A stretch of 64,000 bases of DNA from Prorocentrum cordatum. Taxonomy: Eukaryota; Sar; Dinophyceae; Prorocentrales; Prorocentraceae. The position numbers and the translations under genes are program-made. The DNA lies in NCBI GenBank assembly GCA_963575745.1, contig CAUYUJ010015948.1, positions 959,181-1,023,180 on the forward strand. Reading direction: 5' to 3'. The notes under the pieces are model-generated. The model was given only the letters and a program-made list of their open reading frames with translations, was not told the origin of the DNA and did no database searches. Below are positions 1 to 10,320 of this stretch, piece after piece (position 1 is the stretch's first letter; the number at the start of each line of letters is the position of its first letter).

Positions 1-1055
1 TCCAGTGGGCCGGGAGGGGATGTTCGATCCACCCAGAGGTCCCCGCCACCATGTGGCAGCCCAAGAGGAACACCAGGTTCTGCAGTAACGTATTGGCCGC
101 ATGTAGTTGGAGGGCCTGTCGTTCAGAAATCCACGGGACGCCCCAGTACCACTCATGTGTACGTAGTGGGGGGGGACCCCCGTCCAGCCATCTGGCCGCG
201 CTCCAGGTTTCACAGGGGGGCCCCCCCCCTGTGTTCCACACCCGTCTAGCCAAGATGTGTTCACCCCACTGTGCGATAGTATCTGTGCGCATGAGGTCCC
301 CCATGTCTGTGTCAATGGCTATGTCCACTGAAAGCATGATAATATGGTAGGCTGTCGCAACATGCTCCTGCTCAATCCAGGCCTGAACGTCGCCTTCGCG
401 TCGCCTGCCTGAAAAAAGGTTGAGCACAAAAATCTCCTTTCTGTGCACCCGTACGGGTATCCACTCGGCGGCTGGTCCACTGAAATCCTGCGGTCGATAT
501 CTGTAGTATCTGTCACTGTACGTAAGTCCTTCCTGCACTGCTGGCTGGGGGGGATCAGTGAAGAGAGCTGTGTATGCTGATAATGCAGTAGGCCCTATTT
601 CGTATGCATGTGTACGAAGAAGTTCCTTGGCCTCACTCTCAGAGAAAAAGGCTGCTGCAAACATGGCTGCTGGGTAGAGCCCTTCCATTGGATATTGTAC
701 ATGTGCTGGGAATGCTGCTCTCCATCTGCCTAGTCCTGCACGTCGCTGCTTCGCATGCAAGTCGAGATCTGCTTGTCGCAGCTCCTCCGCCCTCTCTGGA
801 GGGACCGTGGTTCCGTGCAAAATGTAGGCCAGCTGGCACACAGCAGCGTCAAAGGCAAGGTGATCCCTGAGAAGACGCCGAGAGGAGAAGGCCATAGAGC
901 ACGCCATGCATACTGTCCCCTCCCCCATGAACCTGGATACCACATGTACCTGGCTGTAGTGTACGCGCACGATGTGCTGTCGCGTGCTCTTTGCAGTCTT
1001 ACCCACATAGTCACACCACATGCATCGGAGATCGGCTTGCACCTGTGGGGGGGGG
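1..1055 (-). CDS. Frame-shifted 3' continuation of LINE ORF2: zinc fingers plus cytosine-methyltransferase-like domain (partial)
   Basis: From the G run at 1047-1055 to base 2, the minus-strand frame whose codons end at positions 2, 5, 8 has no stop for about 350 codons. I checked it codon by codon. It encodes a C2H2 finger (959-1024, C-x2-C then QHIVRVH) and a second Cys/His group (about 833-910, CMAC then RDH and AVC). A methyltransferase-like domain follows: motif I-like LNLFSGRRREGD (about 389-424), an acidic strand SVDI, motif IV GGGPPCETWS (200-229; Pro-Cys then Ser four residues on, as in C5-methyltransferases), and IEHP (17-28) at the place of motif VI (ENV). The FxGxG of motif I is modified, so activity is uncertain. 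The domain is cut by the window edge. Dropping one G from the run joins it in frame to ORF2. Retrotransposon-borne cytosine methyltransferases are known from dinoflagellates; this one is attached to a LINE reverse transcriptase. Confidence 0.75.
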
Positions 1056-4000
1056 ATGGAGAGGGTGATTCACGTTCGTGATCGGTATTGGTACTCCTGC
1101 TGGGTGCACAAGCTGAAAGAAATCCTGCTGCGCCTTGTCGGCCAAGGCTGCTCTTGCCGCTGCATCTGCGTGCGCAGCGAGGGTGGCGTGCAATACTTTC
1201 TTCCAAGCTGGGAGTGACTGTAATATTCGAACTTCCCATGCCTGGAAGTCCTCAGCTGGATCTGGCATATCACGAAGTCGGCAGTTGGTGGTTCGCACCC
1301 ACTGTAAGTCCTGTAGTACTCTGTGTAGCCATGTATGTTTGTGTATGTGCGCCTTGCGATAAGCATGCGTATGTAGGCTGCGTAGCGTAGGTGTGCCATG
1401 ATGTAAGAGGCGACCCAGCAAGCGTAACCTGTGTACTCTAAGCACCGCACGTAAGTCCGCCCGTCGTACCCGTGCCAGTATGAGCCTGTCGGTGTCGGCT
1501 TCGGAGTCCTTCTGAGGGGCCCTCAGAACCTGACGATATTTGTTGATGATCAGGTGCTGGATGTGCGCGTGCTGAGCTTCCGTGAGCTCGGGCCATGTAC
1601 CTGCGTTGTAGAGGAGGCCCGCGAAAATAAGCGTGTCCACAAAGTGCAGAGTGGCCTGTGGTGGGAGCCCAATAGGGGAGCCAAAGACCCGTCTACGCAG
1701 TAGTGTACTAGACGACCTCACAGACGCTTCCCGATGGGCCAGCTCGGGCCCGATGGATCCCAATTCGTCCAGCTGCGTGCCCAAGTGTGGGCATGTCCTC
1801 ACTGCAAGCAGGGTGAAGCGTCCTAGAAGCTCTGATTGGATCTCGAAGCGGCCTTCACGTTCGAGCCATAACTCCCGTTTGGCACGCTTGGCGCCAACTC
1901 CTCTAAGTTGAAACAACACCTCCGTCTTGCCTGCGGCGAAATTGAGCCTGAGGCCTCTTCTCACAAAGCTGGCAGCGACCACTGCCGCTACCTTGGGCGC
2001 GGCTTCAAGCAAGTGCAGAGCTGCTCCTAGGACAACAATCGCACCATCATCAAAAAAGCATACCCCTAATCCTCCTCGCATAGTGTCGGGTGCTTGCTGC
2101 ATCATGTCAGACATTGAAGCATGTAATGAAATAGGTATACGTAGGTCTAGCTCCAGCTCCTGCAGTCCCTGCTGAGCTTCCTTCACGCATGCTGCCATTA
2201 CGTAGTTGAAAATTACGTCGCCTAGCTGCTGTCCTGGTACCGCTCCTTCAAGCGAAAAAGCAACTGCTGACGCTCCTGGGTACCAAAACCAATTGCCTGA
2301 GTAGCTAGATGCTGTGAGCGCACGTGTGTGTCGTGATATCCCTGCGTGTTCCAGTATGGTGCGGTGCTCAGCCATATGAGCCTTGAGGTCCTCAATGGCA
2401 CCAGGTGGGAGCCCCGCTGTGTGTAGTATGCTGTGTCGGTCCGCATCTGAGGTGCCCAACTGCATAACTAGCTCGCGCACTGCCCGATAAAAAGCTGAGA
2501 CTGCGTCAAGCATGAAAAAGAGCGCTGATAGCTTGAGCGTCTGTGCGAGTTCCTGGAATGAGCGTGTAGCAAGCGCTGCAAGGTCAACTCCTCTCCCCGC
2601 AATTCCTCCATACTGCGAGTCCCCTGCATATGCAGGGAGGGCCTCGGCTAGCGGCACTCGCAGTAGCTGTCGGTGTTTTTTTTTCCCAGGCTGGGAGGAT
2701 ATCATCACAGACCGATGATTCTTGCATATGGCAGGGGTAGCTTTCTTCTTCCAGATGTTCCAGTAGTTGCCCCCCTTCCATTGCAAGGGTTCCTCGATGC
2801 GGGTACAAGCTTTGCCAACCACAGGATAGAACAGGGCCCCCAGGGCCGTGGCAAAACTTCTGAGAAGGGCCCCTGGGATACCGTTTAGGCTGGCAGCTGA
2901 GGGCTTGGCAGTGCGGCAAGCTCTTTGGTAGTTGGAGAGGGTCGGGAGGAACACTTCCTCATCTGGGATGGCATGTGTGAGATCCTGAGGAAGGGATGGG
3001 ATACTTCGCGCAAAAGTGCTGGCGTCGGCAACTGGCACTACCACTCCCACTTCTTCTGCCGCAAAGTGGCGAAGCCATCTATCTGCTGCTTCCTCATGTG
3101 CGGCAGCCATGCTGCCATCCTCTAGCTCCAGGGTGGGTAGGGCTCTGGTGTTTACCTTCTTGGACGAGTCTATTCCCATAGCACGTAATTTGGCAAACAC
3201 CTGGTCATACTGCCTGCGATCCCATGCGTCCGAGACTCCCTGCACAAGGTTGTTGTAATGATGCAAGGCATCTTGCATAGTCGCATGTCGGATCAGTAGT
3301 GTAATATGAAAAAGTAGCAGCTCACGATGTGCTAGGACACAAGCGCGCACTCCATGCGCATAGTCCCAGCAGCAGATAATATAGTCCCATATTCCCGTCT
3401 CCATCCCATGTCCCGTTTGATACTCCTTTGGTCTGAAAGGGGGAGGTAGTATGATGGCCGTGACCCCTTGATGACCCCATTGAGCAAGTAAACGTGGTTT
3501 GCCTATGCCTCTACCGTTGCCTTGCTGCCTGCGTATGTCCGCTTCTCGGCACAAGAGCGATGCCGTTGCTTGCGGAAGGAGGAGACAAGGCTGCTGTAGC
3601 TCCCGCGTGCGTCTTACCAAAGTAGGCAGGCAGGGCATGCGTGCTCTTTTGCTAGGGCCACGTGGCCTCTCATGTTCTGCCTCTGTCGTCGCAAAATGCA
3701 GCTGCCAGGCGAAAAAGATGATGCGTACCATGGCTCTGTGAGCCTGCAGCCCGATCTTGCGAGCTAGGCGTAAGTATATACTTCGCTCATGCTGCATAGC
3801 AAGTGTGCTGACGCTGATCCAGGATTGCCGAGGTTGCCGTCCCGTCGCTGTCGTACGTACTAGAAAGGCTGTCGCCATGGCGTATCTCACGTATTCTTCA
3901 CAGGCTTTGACATGATCTATACTGTGTACTGCAAAGTCGGGCTGTCGGAACGGCGAAAGCAAGTGTTGGAATAACCTGGCGGACACTGGATCCTTGTACA

Positions 4001-5873
4001 TGTCAGGATCGCGCTGCACCTTGTAGGGCCTCGGTGCCGTTGGCACGAAGCTGGATGGTGGGAAAAATAAGCATGCTGCCACCACGTTGTGGTCTGGCTG
4101 CGTGACTGTGAGGTCGATGCCGTGATCGACTCCTTGCGCCGGCACACGTATATCAGAGGACACTGCTATGTAGTCACGCCTCTTAGGTGTGGTGCGTGCT
4201 CCTGGGGCCGTCCAGGTACCCGCAGATCCCGAGGGGTCTTCGTAAAAGGTGGATGGAGCCCATTGGGCTGTGCCCTGGACGAACATACGGAAACTGTGCC
4301 CCGGTAGGTTTTCAGGCTCCGCATGTATGGGCCCTACGTGTGCGTCTGTGTATGATCCCACTGCTGCATTGGCGTCTATCAGTGTAACCACATGCTCTGC
4401 AGTACCCCTGTGCTGTGTCATAAGCTGCTGTAATTGTTTCCACCACTGTCGTATATGTGCTGGGGGTCGGCGCGATTGCGGAGCATGGGCAACACATGCA
4501 CAAAGTGAGAGCGAAGGGGCCCTTACGGCCACGATCATGATATCTGGCGCTGCATGTAGCACCTGACAGTGAGAAGGCTGTACCGTGCATCCCTCCTGAT
4601 ACTCCCAGTGTGTGTTGATCCATACAGTACATCCATCCCCTCCGGAGTCGTTAGCCTGGGCGTGCAACAGGAAGTACGGGCCAAGCTCGGAGGTGCCTGT
4701 CCGTCTGAGACGCGTCTCAACTGTGCCTACTATCAAGTAGGGCCGCTGCGCAAACTGCCCCGCCAGCTGCATCATGCGGCCTGTGGCGTTGAAACCTTGA
4801 AACTTGTCGTGTGCCTGTCGGGAACCCTTGTAGGCTCGGGGGTCCAGCGAGAGCACATTGGCCATGGCCATCCAGCTCATGGCAAAGACATGTCGGCCTC
4901 GTGGGGGTCTCTTAGGGATCGGTAAGATTTCCCGAATGCCCGTAGTGGGGACCTGAGGCGTAGGGAGAGGCGTACCGTGGTTGGGTGGGTGAGCCTGTCG
5001 CATGCTGGAGTCGGAGAAGAGTAACCAAATCCAGGGTAGGGCCTTTTGGTGGGGGTCCTGATGTATAAGGGATCTCCACGCTGGCTCTATGAAATCAGGT
5101 AATACACGCATGGCGTACAAGCGCGCAAGCGTGTCGACGCACTCGTTCCACGGATGCGCAGTGTGCCCATGTACGTGCTCGTACGCCACCACAATCACAC
5201 CCGCGCGTATGATCTGCGTAAGACTGCCAAGTAACGTCTTAGCAGATAACATCACGCCATGCACATATCCTCCTTGGTATATACGCAGCACGTCCATGTT
5301 GTCCGCGTGGAAACATATCGGAGCTTGTCTGCAACACAATGGTGCTTGCAAAAGCCAAGCTGTGGCCCAAATGGCCGCTTCTAGCTCAGCTCTTAACGGG
5401 GCTCTCGCATCAGAAGCATCCCACCCCTGCAGAGGACCAGCAAGATATCCTAGGAAAGAGACTCCGAGAGTGGTGACAGCAAGAACACAGAAAGCCCATG
5501 CTGGTGAGCACATCTGTCCCTGATGTTTGAAGGTTCCTGCCGTCGCATCTGTGTATATCTTGAGATGGTCGATCTGGGCCTTCGGGTCAAAAGGTACAAG
5601 ACTGGTGAAGGCTGACACTGTAGATGAATGCCAAAACTGTGCCCACGACAGCAAGTCATTGGAAAGCTGAATGGGCCATTTCTTCTCTAGCAACTTCTTG
5701 GTAGAGTGGAGCGGCGGTATGGGAGAGTAAGGGGCACCTGGCGTTGATTCCACTGGGTGGCTGTGAATCTGGTATCCGAGGTGCTCCGAGTGATTTTCCC
5801 TTGGCCTGTCCTCTTCGCTGGGGAATGGGCTAGCTGGAAAATCAGGATCTTGGATGGGAATATTTGAATTCAA
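1011..5873 (-). CDS. LINE ORF2: RNase H, APE-like endonuclease, reverse transcriptase
   Basis: This is a 1,620-codon frame. RNase H (about 5090-5560) shows IYTDAT, AELEA, HADN and VHGHTAHPWNECVDTLA, giving the D-E-D-D set. The EEP endonuclease (about 4060-4890) shows VETR, LIDANA, RRDYIAV and PDHNVV, equivalent to the family's QETR, GDFNA, RxDY and SDH. The reverse transcriptase (about 1900-3050) has GIPGALLR, motif A FFMLDAVSAFY (near 2500), motif B PGQQLGD (near 2228), motif C FFDDGA (near 2050, in place of the common YADD) and motif D LNFAAGKTEV. The frame has no ATG at its beginning: the first codons are TTG, and it stays open upstream, overlapping the end of ORF1 in another frame. Ribosomal frameshifting or re-initiation is possible. 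The stop at 1011 follows a homopolymer and is probably not the original end. Confidence 0.9.
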   Translation of the reverse strand: MNSNIPIQDPDFPASPFPSEEDRPRENHSEHLGYQIHSHPVESTPGAPYSPIPPLHSTKKLLEKKWPIQLSNDLLSWAQFWHSSTVSAFTSLVPFDPKAQIDHLKIYTDATAGTFKHQGQMCSPAWAFCVLAVTTLGVSFLGYLAGPLQGWDASDARAPLRAELEAAIWATAWLLQAPLCCRQAPICFHADNMDVLRIYQGGYVHGVMLSAKTLLGSLTQIIRAGVIVVAYEHVHGHTAHPWNECVDTLARLYAMRVLPDFIEPAWRSLIHQDPHQKALPWIWLLFSDSSMRQAHPPNHGTPLPTPQVPTTGIREILPIPKRPPRGRHVFAMSWMAMANVLSLDPRAYKGSRQAHDKFQGFNATGRMMQLAGQFAQRPYLIVGTVETRLRRTGTSELGPYFLLHAQANDSGGDGCTVWINTHWEYQEGCTVQPSHCQVLHAAPDIMIVAVRAPSLSLCACVAHAPQSRRPPAHIRQWWKQLQQLMTQHRGTAEHVVTLIDANAAVGSYTDAHVGPIHAEPENLPGHSFRMFVQGTAQWAPSTFYEDPSGSAGTWTAPGARTTPKRRDYIAVSSDIRVPAQGVDHGIDLTVTQPDHNVVAACLFFPPSSFVPTAPRPYKVQRDPDMYKDPVSARLFQHLLSPFRQPDFAVHSIDHVKACEEYVRYAMATAFLVRTTATGRQPRQSWISVSTLAMQHERSIYLRLARKIGLQAHRAMVRIIFFAWQLHFATTEAEHERPRGPSKRARMPCLPTLVRRTRELQQPCLLLPQATASLLCREADIRRQQGNGRGIGKPRLLAQWGHQGVTAIILPPPFRPKEYQTGHGMETGIWDYIICCWDYAHGVRACVLAHRELLLFHITLLIRHATMQDALHHYNNLVQGVSDAWDRRQYDQVFAKLRAMGIDSSKKVNTRALPTLELEDGSMAAAHEEAADRWLRHFAAEEVGVVVPVADASTFARSIPSLPQDLTHAIPDEEVFLPTLSNYQRACRTAKPSAASLNGIPGALLRSFATALGALFYPVVGKACTRIEEPLQWKGGNYWNIWKKKATPAICKNHRSVMISSQPGKKKHRQLLRVPLAEALPAYAGDSQYGGIAGRGVDLAALATRSFQELAQTLKLSALFFMLDAVSAFYRAVRELVMQLGTSDADRHSILHTAGLPPGAIEDLKAHMAEHRTILEHAGISRHTRALTASSYSGNWFWYPGASAVAFSLEGAVPGQQLGDVIFNYVMAACVKEAQQGLQELELDLRIPISLHASMSDMMQQAPDTMRGGLGVCFFDDGAIVVLGAALHLLEAAPKVAAVVAASFVRRGLRLNFAAGKTEVLFQLRGVGAKRAKRELWLEREGRFEIQSELLGRFTLLAVRTCPHLGTQLDELGSIGPELAHREASVRSSSTLLRRRVFGSPIGLPPQATLHFVDTLIFAGLLYNAGTWPELTEAQHAHIQHLIINKYRQVLRAPQKDSEADTDRLILARVRRADLRAVLRVHRLRLLGRLLHHGTPTLRSLHTHAYRKAHIHKHTWLHRVLQDLQWVRTTNCRLRDMPDPAEDFQAWEVRILQSLPAWKKVLHATLAAHADAAARAALADKAQQDFFQLVHPAGVPIPITNVNHPLHPPPTGASRSPMHVV

Positions 5874-5902
5874 AGCGGGCCGAGACGCTTCTGACGCGGC
5901 CC

Positions 5903-7700
5903 CTAGCGAAAAACTGGCGCGGCGGCTGACGTGGCAGCAGCAGCGGCCAAAAGCTCGCTGTCGCTGTCATCCTTGCCTGCAGGCTCAGCCTCGGCCCCTG
6001 TGGGCTGCCTGGCAGTGTCCTCCGCCTGAGCAGCCTCTCTCTGGGCGATGTCGGCTGCGCCCGCTCCCATCGATCCTTCTCCCGCCGTGCCTGCGCGCAT
6101 GGTCTTTGCACCTGCTTGTCCGCTGTCTTCATGCCGACGCGGGGAGGCTGATCTCGCTGTGGCGCGGCCCCTCAGCAGCGCTGCCATGCGGGCACGACCT
6201 GCCTGCTGGGCCGCTGGATCGGCGGGCTGCTGGAACTTCTTGGGGCCGTTCGACTGCGCCGCCATGACCTGCTGGGCTGCTTCCATTGCGGCCTGGCGCA
6301 TCTTGTTCATGTCCTCCTCCGTCTCCGTTCTGAGCGTACTGATCTCCGTCTGCAACGTGGTGACTACATTCTGGAAGTTCCTCATGTTGGCGAGCAGCTG
6401 TGCGTTGCTCTGTTGCAGCGCTGCGAGCAGCGTGGGCGTGGCGATGTCATTCGCTGCCGCAGACTGATCCTCTCCAGGTGGTGATACCTGCTGGTGAGGC
6501 TGCGCAGCTGCCCTCGGAGGGGTGGCTGCTACATCTGCTTGGCTGGCTCCTTTCCCTGACGTCATGGGCCATGCGGGCTGGCCTGTGCGCGAGGGGGTGG
6601 TCGCTGCAGTTGAGGCCGCTGATGCCTTTCCTGGCGACTGAGGTGTCGGAGCTCTGTGTCCTGGTCGAAAGTGTCCTGCGGGGCCATCTTCCTCGGCCAT
6701 GCGAATGTCATCATCGTCGTCTTGATCATTTGCTGCTCTTGCTGACATGATTGGTAGCGAATCCTCGAGCTCCTCAAAGTGCTCAAGTAGCTGCTCTGCC
6801 TGTGTAACTTCCTCTTGCAAACGCTGACATTGGACTTCTGCTGCGTCGATCTGTTCATATAGAAGATTCAACTTCGCAGTGGCATCTGTCAGGCGTCTGC
6901 GGCATCTGTTGACAAATAACCTTTGCTTAGTCACTCTTGCCTGTGGCGAACGGCTGTGCATGAGCTGATACAACACGACTGCATATTCTTCTTGCAGAGC
7001 CGAAATTTGCTGGTCATCTAATGTGAGAGCATCTGCGCAACGTATTTGTCTCTCCAACGATTCCATGGTGGATGTCAGAGCTTTGCGATATTCTCCCAGC
7101 AATTCAGGATCCTCTGGTGGATCTCTCCATCTTTTGTGACTGGTGGCAATCTCAGGCGAGGCAGGTAGCAAATGTATAAGATCATCATGGGGCTCTTGCT
7201 GGTCACCTGTCGTAGATTTTGCTGCATCTCCATGCGTCGGCTGAGCTGAGGCTGCTCTTCTTCTCGGGGCACGTGACGCTGATCTCGTGCGCCATGGTCG
7301 CTCACTCGACTGCTGAGACATGGAGGGAAAGCAATTCTTGCATGTGTATGAGTCCCAGGGGTTGGCACACGCGCACGCTGGACATTCCCACAACTTCTTG
7401 AAACTTTGTTCTGGAATTGCCGTGATCCTTGTCTGGCACCCATTGGACTGGAATGGTGCTGTCGGAGTAGTTCTGCTGCTGCTGCCACCTGCACTAGCAC
7501 TCGAGCTCGGCTTCGAACTTGTCGCTGGCGGCGATGCCACGCGGGGTCCACCCGCGTTCGTCTGCCTGTCTCCGTGGCAGATGTCTGGACACGGCTGCCC
7601 TGCTGCGCGCTGTGCGCGGCGGGCGGGCACGTATGGCAGCAGTCCCGTGGAGGCTCGCAGGGCGTCGGTACTGGGTACCTGGGCGCTGCACCCAAAGCCT
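5903..7700 (-). CDS. LINE ORF1: RanBP2-type zinc finger and coiled-coil protein
   Basis: The open frame has a textbook RanBP2 zinc finger near 7337-7400: W-x-C-x2-C-x3-N-x6-C-x2-C, beginning WECPAC. An Arg/Ser/Ala-rich linker follows, then a long heptad-rich coiled coil (about 6760-7100) with blocks such as QEEVTQAEQLLEHFEELE. The C-terminal half is Ala/Gln/Pro-rich and probably disordered. Such proteins are expected to bind template RNA and multimerise, as LINE ORF1 proteins do; this role is inferred from position and domains. The frame stays open upstream to 8071, but that part is translated GTC satellite with poly-Val and poly-Arg and is unlikely to be authentic, so the true start is unresolved and I place the real part below about 7700. 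The stop (5903-5905) lies inside the ORF2 frame. Confidence 0.7.
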
Positions 7701-7714
7701 CGAACCGGGACGGC

Positions 7715-8530
7715 GGCTACGACAACGACGAGGGAGGAGGGAAAACGACGACGACGACGACAACGACGACGACGACGACGGCGACGAAATAGGACGGACA
7801 CGGCGACGACGACGACGACGACGCAAGAGCGCGCGGGCACGCTTTTGTTGAAAATCTGTGTTGCGACACCTTTTGTTTTTGTAGGTTTTTTTGACACACG
7901 ATCTTGAAATCCTTCCGAAACAGATGGGTTTTGAAGGATTTCGGCATACGCGTGCGACAACGCGCGCGGCTGCACTTCGTCCCGTTTGTTGCAGAGGATT
8001 TTCGCGACGGCACACGCGCAAGGGCGTTCGACAGATTCCGACATGCGCGCGCGAAGCCCGTTTGGTAGCATGTTATGAAAATATTGAACAACCTCTGGTT
8101 TTCTTAAGATTTCGCAAGAGCTCGCGCGTAAGCTTTTTTAGCAAAGCAGTGTTGCGAAACCTTGTGTTTTTGTATGTGTTTTGAAAACTCGGTTGCGAAA
8201 TCCTTCCGACACCGAAGGATTTTGAAGGATTTCGGCATGCGCGCGCGACGGCGCGCGCGTGCACTTCGTCCCGATTTTTGCAGAAAGGGTTAGTGAAAAA
8301 GTCTTATGTTAGAACAACACATGTCCCCGCGTATTGTTTTTTACCAAGGAACCTCAGGGGGACCGATACCGGTTCCCCGGGGATAATGTAAACTCATATT
8401 TCGTGTGGACATGTGGTCAGAATCGTATATGATTTACATACCCGAAAGGGGGACCGATAACGCCGGGGGGGGGGGTTGAGTCTATTCTCTTTTTGGAAAG
8501 GAGAAATCATTTCTGCTCGCAGTGAGTTGT
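7715..8530. repeat. Composite satellite, copy 1 (GAC tract plus ~700-bp unit)
   Basis: A short GAC microsatellite (about 7720-7830) leads into a ~700-bp unit that recurs with high similarity at 9363-10055. Shared landmarks in order: a TTTTGTTGAAAAT block, ATCTTGAAATCCTTCCGAA, runs of GCGCGCG, CTTCGTCCC, CCGATACCGG, and TCTATTCTCTTTTT near the end. Both copies follow GAC tracts, so the larger repeat unit is about 1.5 kb. The minus-strand translation of this copy forms the spurious N-terminus of LINE ORF1. Confidence 0.85.
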
Positions 8531-8629
8531 CCACTCCACTGCTCGCGCAAACATCCCACCCACCCACCCGCAACTTGGTCTGCAAACTCCCTTAAGACCG
8601 TGACGGTGGATACCAAATGGCACTTGGCA

Positions 8630-9362
8630 ACGACAGCGACGCCGACGACGACAGCGACAACGACGACGACGACGCCGCCGACAACGACTACGGCGACACC
8701 GGCGACGTCTCCAACGACTTCGACGACGCCGGCAACGACGACGACGACGACACCGACGACGACGACGCCGACGCCGACGACGATGACAACGACGACGACG
8801 ATGACGACACCGACGACGACGACAGCGACGACACCGACGACGACGACGACGTCAACGACGCCGACGACGACGACGACGACGACGACGACGGCGGCGACGA
8901 CGACGACGCCGACGTCGACGACGACGAAGACGACGACGCCGAAGCAACGACGACGACGAAGACGACGACGAGGGAGGAGGGAGGACGACGACGGCGACAA
9001 CGACGACAACGAGGGAGGACGGCGACGACGCGAACGACGAAGGAGGAAGGACGGCGACGCCGACGACGACAACGACGAGGGAGGAGGGAAGACGACGACG
9101 ACGACGACGACGACGGCGACGAAATAGGAGGGACGACGACGAGACGCCGACGACGGACGACGACGACGACGTGGGAGGAGGAGGAAGGACGACCACGGCG
9201 ACAACGACGACGGAAATGACGACGACGCCAAAGAGGACGACGACGATGAACACGAGGAAAGACACAGGACGACGCAGGCGACGACGACGACGAAGACGAC
9301 GTCGACGTCGCTAACGCAGACGACGACGCGGGAGGAGGGAGGACGGCGACGACGACGACGAC
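8630..9362. repeat. (GAC)n microsatellite-like tract, ~730 bp
   Basis: Almost pure GAC triplets with scattered GCC, GGA and AAC interruptions. It reads as poly-Asp, poly-Thr or poly-Arg on one strand and poly-Val or poly-Ser on the other, which generates long spurious open frames. About 100 bp before it (8520-8600) is a short unique-looking block with CCCACCCACCC that recurs near 62,560 and 63,625. Confidence 0.95.
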
Positions 9363-10055
9363 GCAAGAGCGCGCGCGCGTTTTTGTTGAAAATCCGTGTT
9401 GCGAAATCTTGTGCTTTTGTAAGTTTCTTTTGGCACACGATCTTGAAATCCTTCCGAAGCCGATGGGTTTTGAACGATTTCGGCATACGCGCGCGACAAC
9501 GCGCGCGTCTGCACTTCGTCCCATTTGTTGCAGAAGATTCTCGCGACGGCACACGCGCAAGGGCGTTCGACAGATTTCTACATGCGCGCGCGCGAAGCCC
9601 GTTTGGTAGCATTTTGTGAAAATCTTGAAAAACCTATGATGTTCTTAAGATTTCGCAAGGGCTCGCGCGTAAGTTTTTTAGCAAATCAATTGCGAAACCC
9701 TGTGTTTTTGTATTGTGGGAACTCGATTGCGAAAGCCTTCCGACACCGAACGTTTTGTGGAGGGTTTCGGCATGCGCGCGCGACGACGCGCGCGTGCGCA
9801 CTTCGTTCCATTCTGTATAAGGGATTAATGAAAAAGTCTTATGCTCGAACAAAAAATGTCCCCGCGTATTGTTTGTTGCAAGGGAACCTCAGGGGAACCG
9901 ATACCGGCCCCCCTGGGATAGAGTAAATTCATATTTAGGATGGACGTGTTTTCATAATCGTATATGGTTTACGTACCCGAAAGGGGGGCGGATAACGCCG
10001 GGGTGGAGGTGGGGGGTAGAATCTATTCTCTTTTTAGAAAAGAGAATCGATGTCG
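9363..10055. repeat. Composite satellite, copy 2
   Basis: This is the second ~700-bp unit, collinear with the one at about 7830-8520 and differing by scattered substitutions and small indels. It ends in TCTATTCTCTTTTT followed by a short TA-rich tract (10,060-10,092). Confidence 0.85.
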
Positions 10056-10109
10056 TTCTATATATATATACACACATAGATATATATGTATGAATAGGTA
10101 GGCTGCAAT

Positions 10110-10320
10110 TTACGTCTTGTCTGCTCCATGGTGGTGGTGCAACCTATGTAGCGCCATCTGCGCGGTGCAATAGGTATCGTGGTATCGTGCAACCTACATG
10201 GTGCTACCTATGACGTGCAGCACATGGGTTGCAAACTACGTGGTGCAATCCATGAGGTGCAACATTCGTGGTGCCTCTTCATATGCTGCGTTGTATGTTT
10301 TGTGCAATCTATGCACAGAA
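10110..10320. repeat. TGCAACCTATG-type short tandem repeat
   Basis: Irregular tandem copies of a short motif, roughly GTGCAACCTATGTGG. The same motif class appears at 62,215-62,500 (TGTGCAATCGATG) and 63,465-63,600, next to related satellite units, so it is part of the composite satellite. Confidence 0.7.

Larger units (their letters stand above)
1..7710 (-). mobile_element. Non-LTR retrotransposon (LINE), runs off the window edge
   Basis: A minus-strand LINE. Order from its 5' side: ORF1 (RanBP2 zinc finger, coiled coil), then ORF2 with RNase H, APE-like endonuclease and reverse transcriptase, then a frame-shifted 3' part with zinc fingers and a methyltransferase-like domain. RNase H upstream of the endonuclease is unusual, since LINEs that have RNase H normally carry it after the reverse transcriptase. 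The 5' limit near 7.71 kb is where ORF1-like sequence gives way to the GAC satellite. The 3' end lies outside the window, so no poly-A tail or target-site duplication can be assessed. At least one frameshift (1047-1055), and the lack of an ATG at the ORF2 start, leave activity uncertain. Confidence 0.85.

Noticed and set aside
8482-9612. Long minus-strand frames rich in Val, Ser or Arg, and the plus-strand poly-Asp and poly-Thr frames
   Set aside because: Translation of the GAC microsatellite in different frames.
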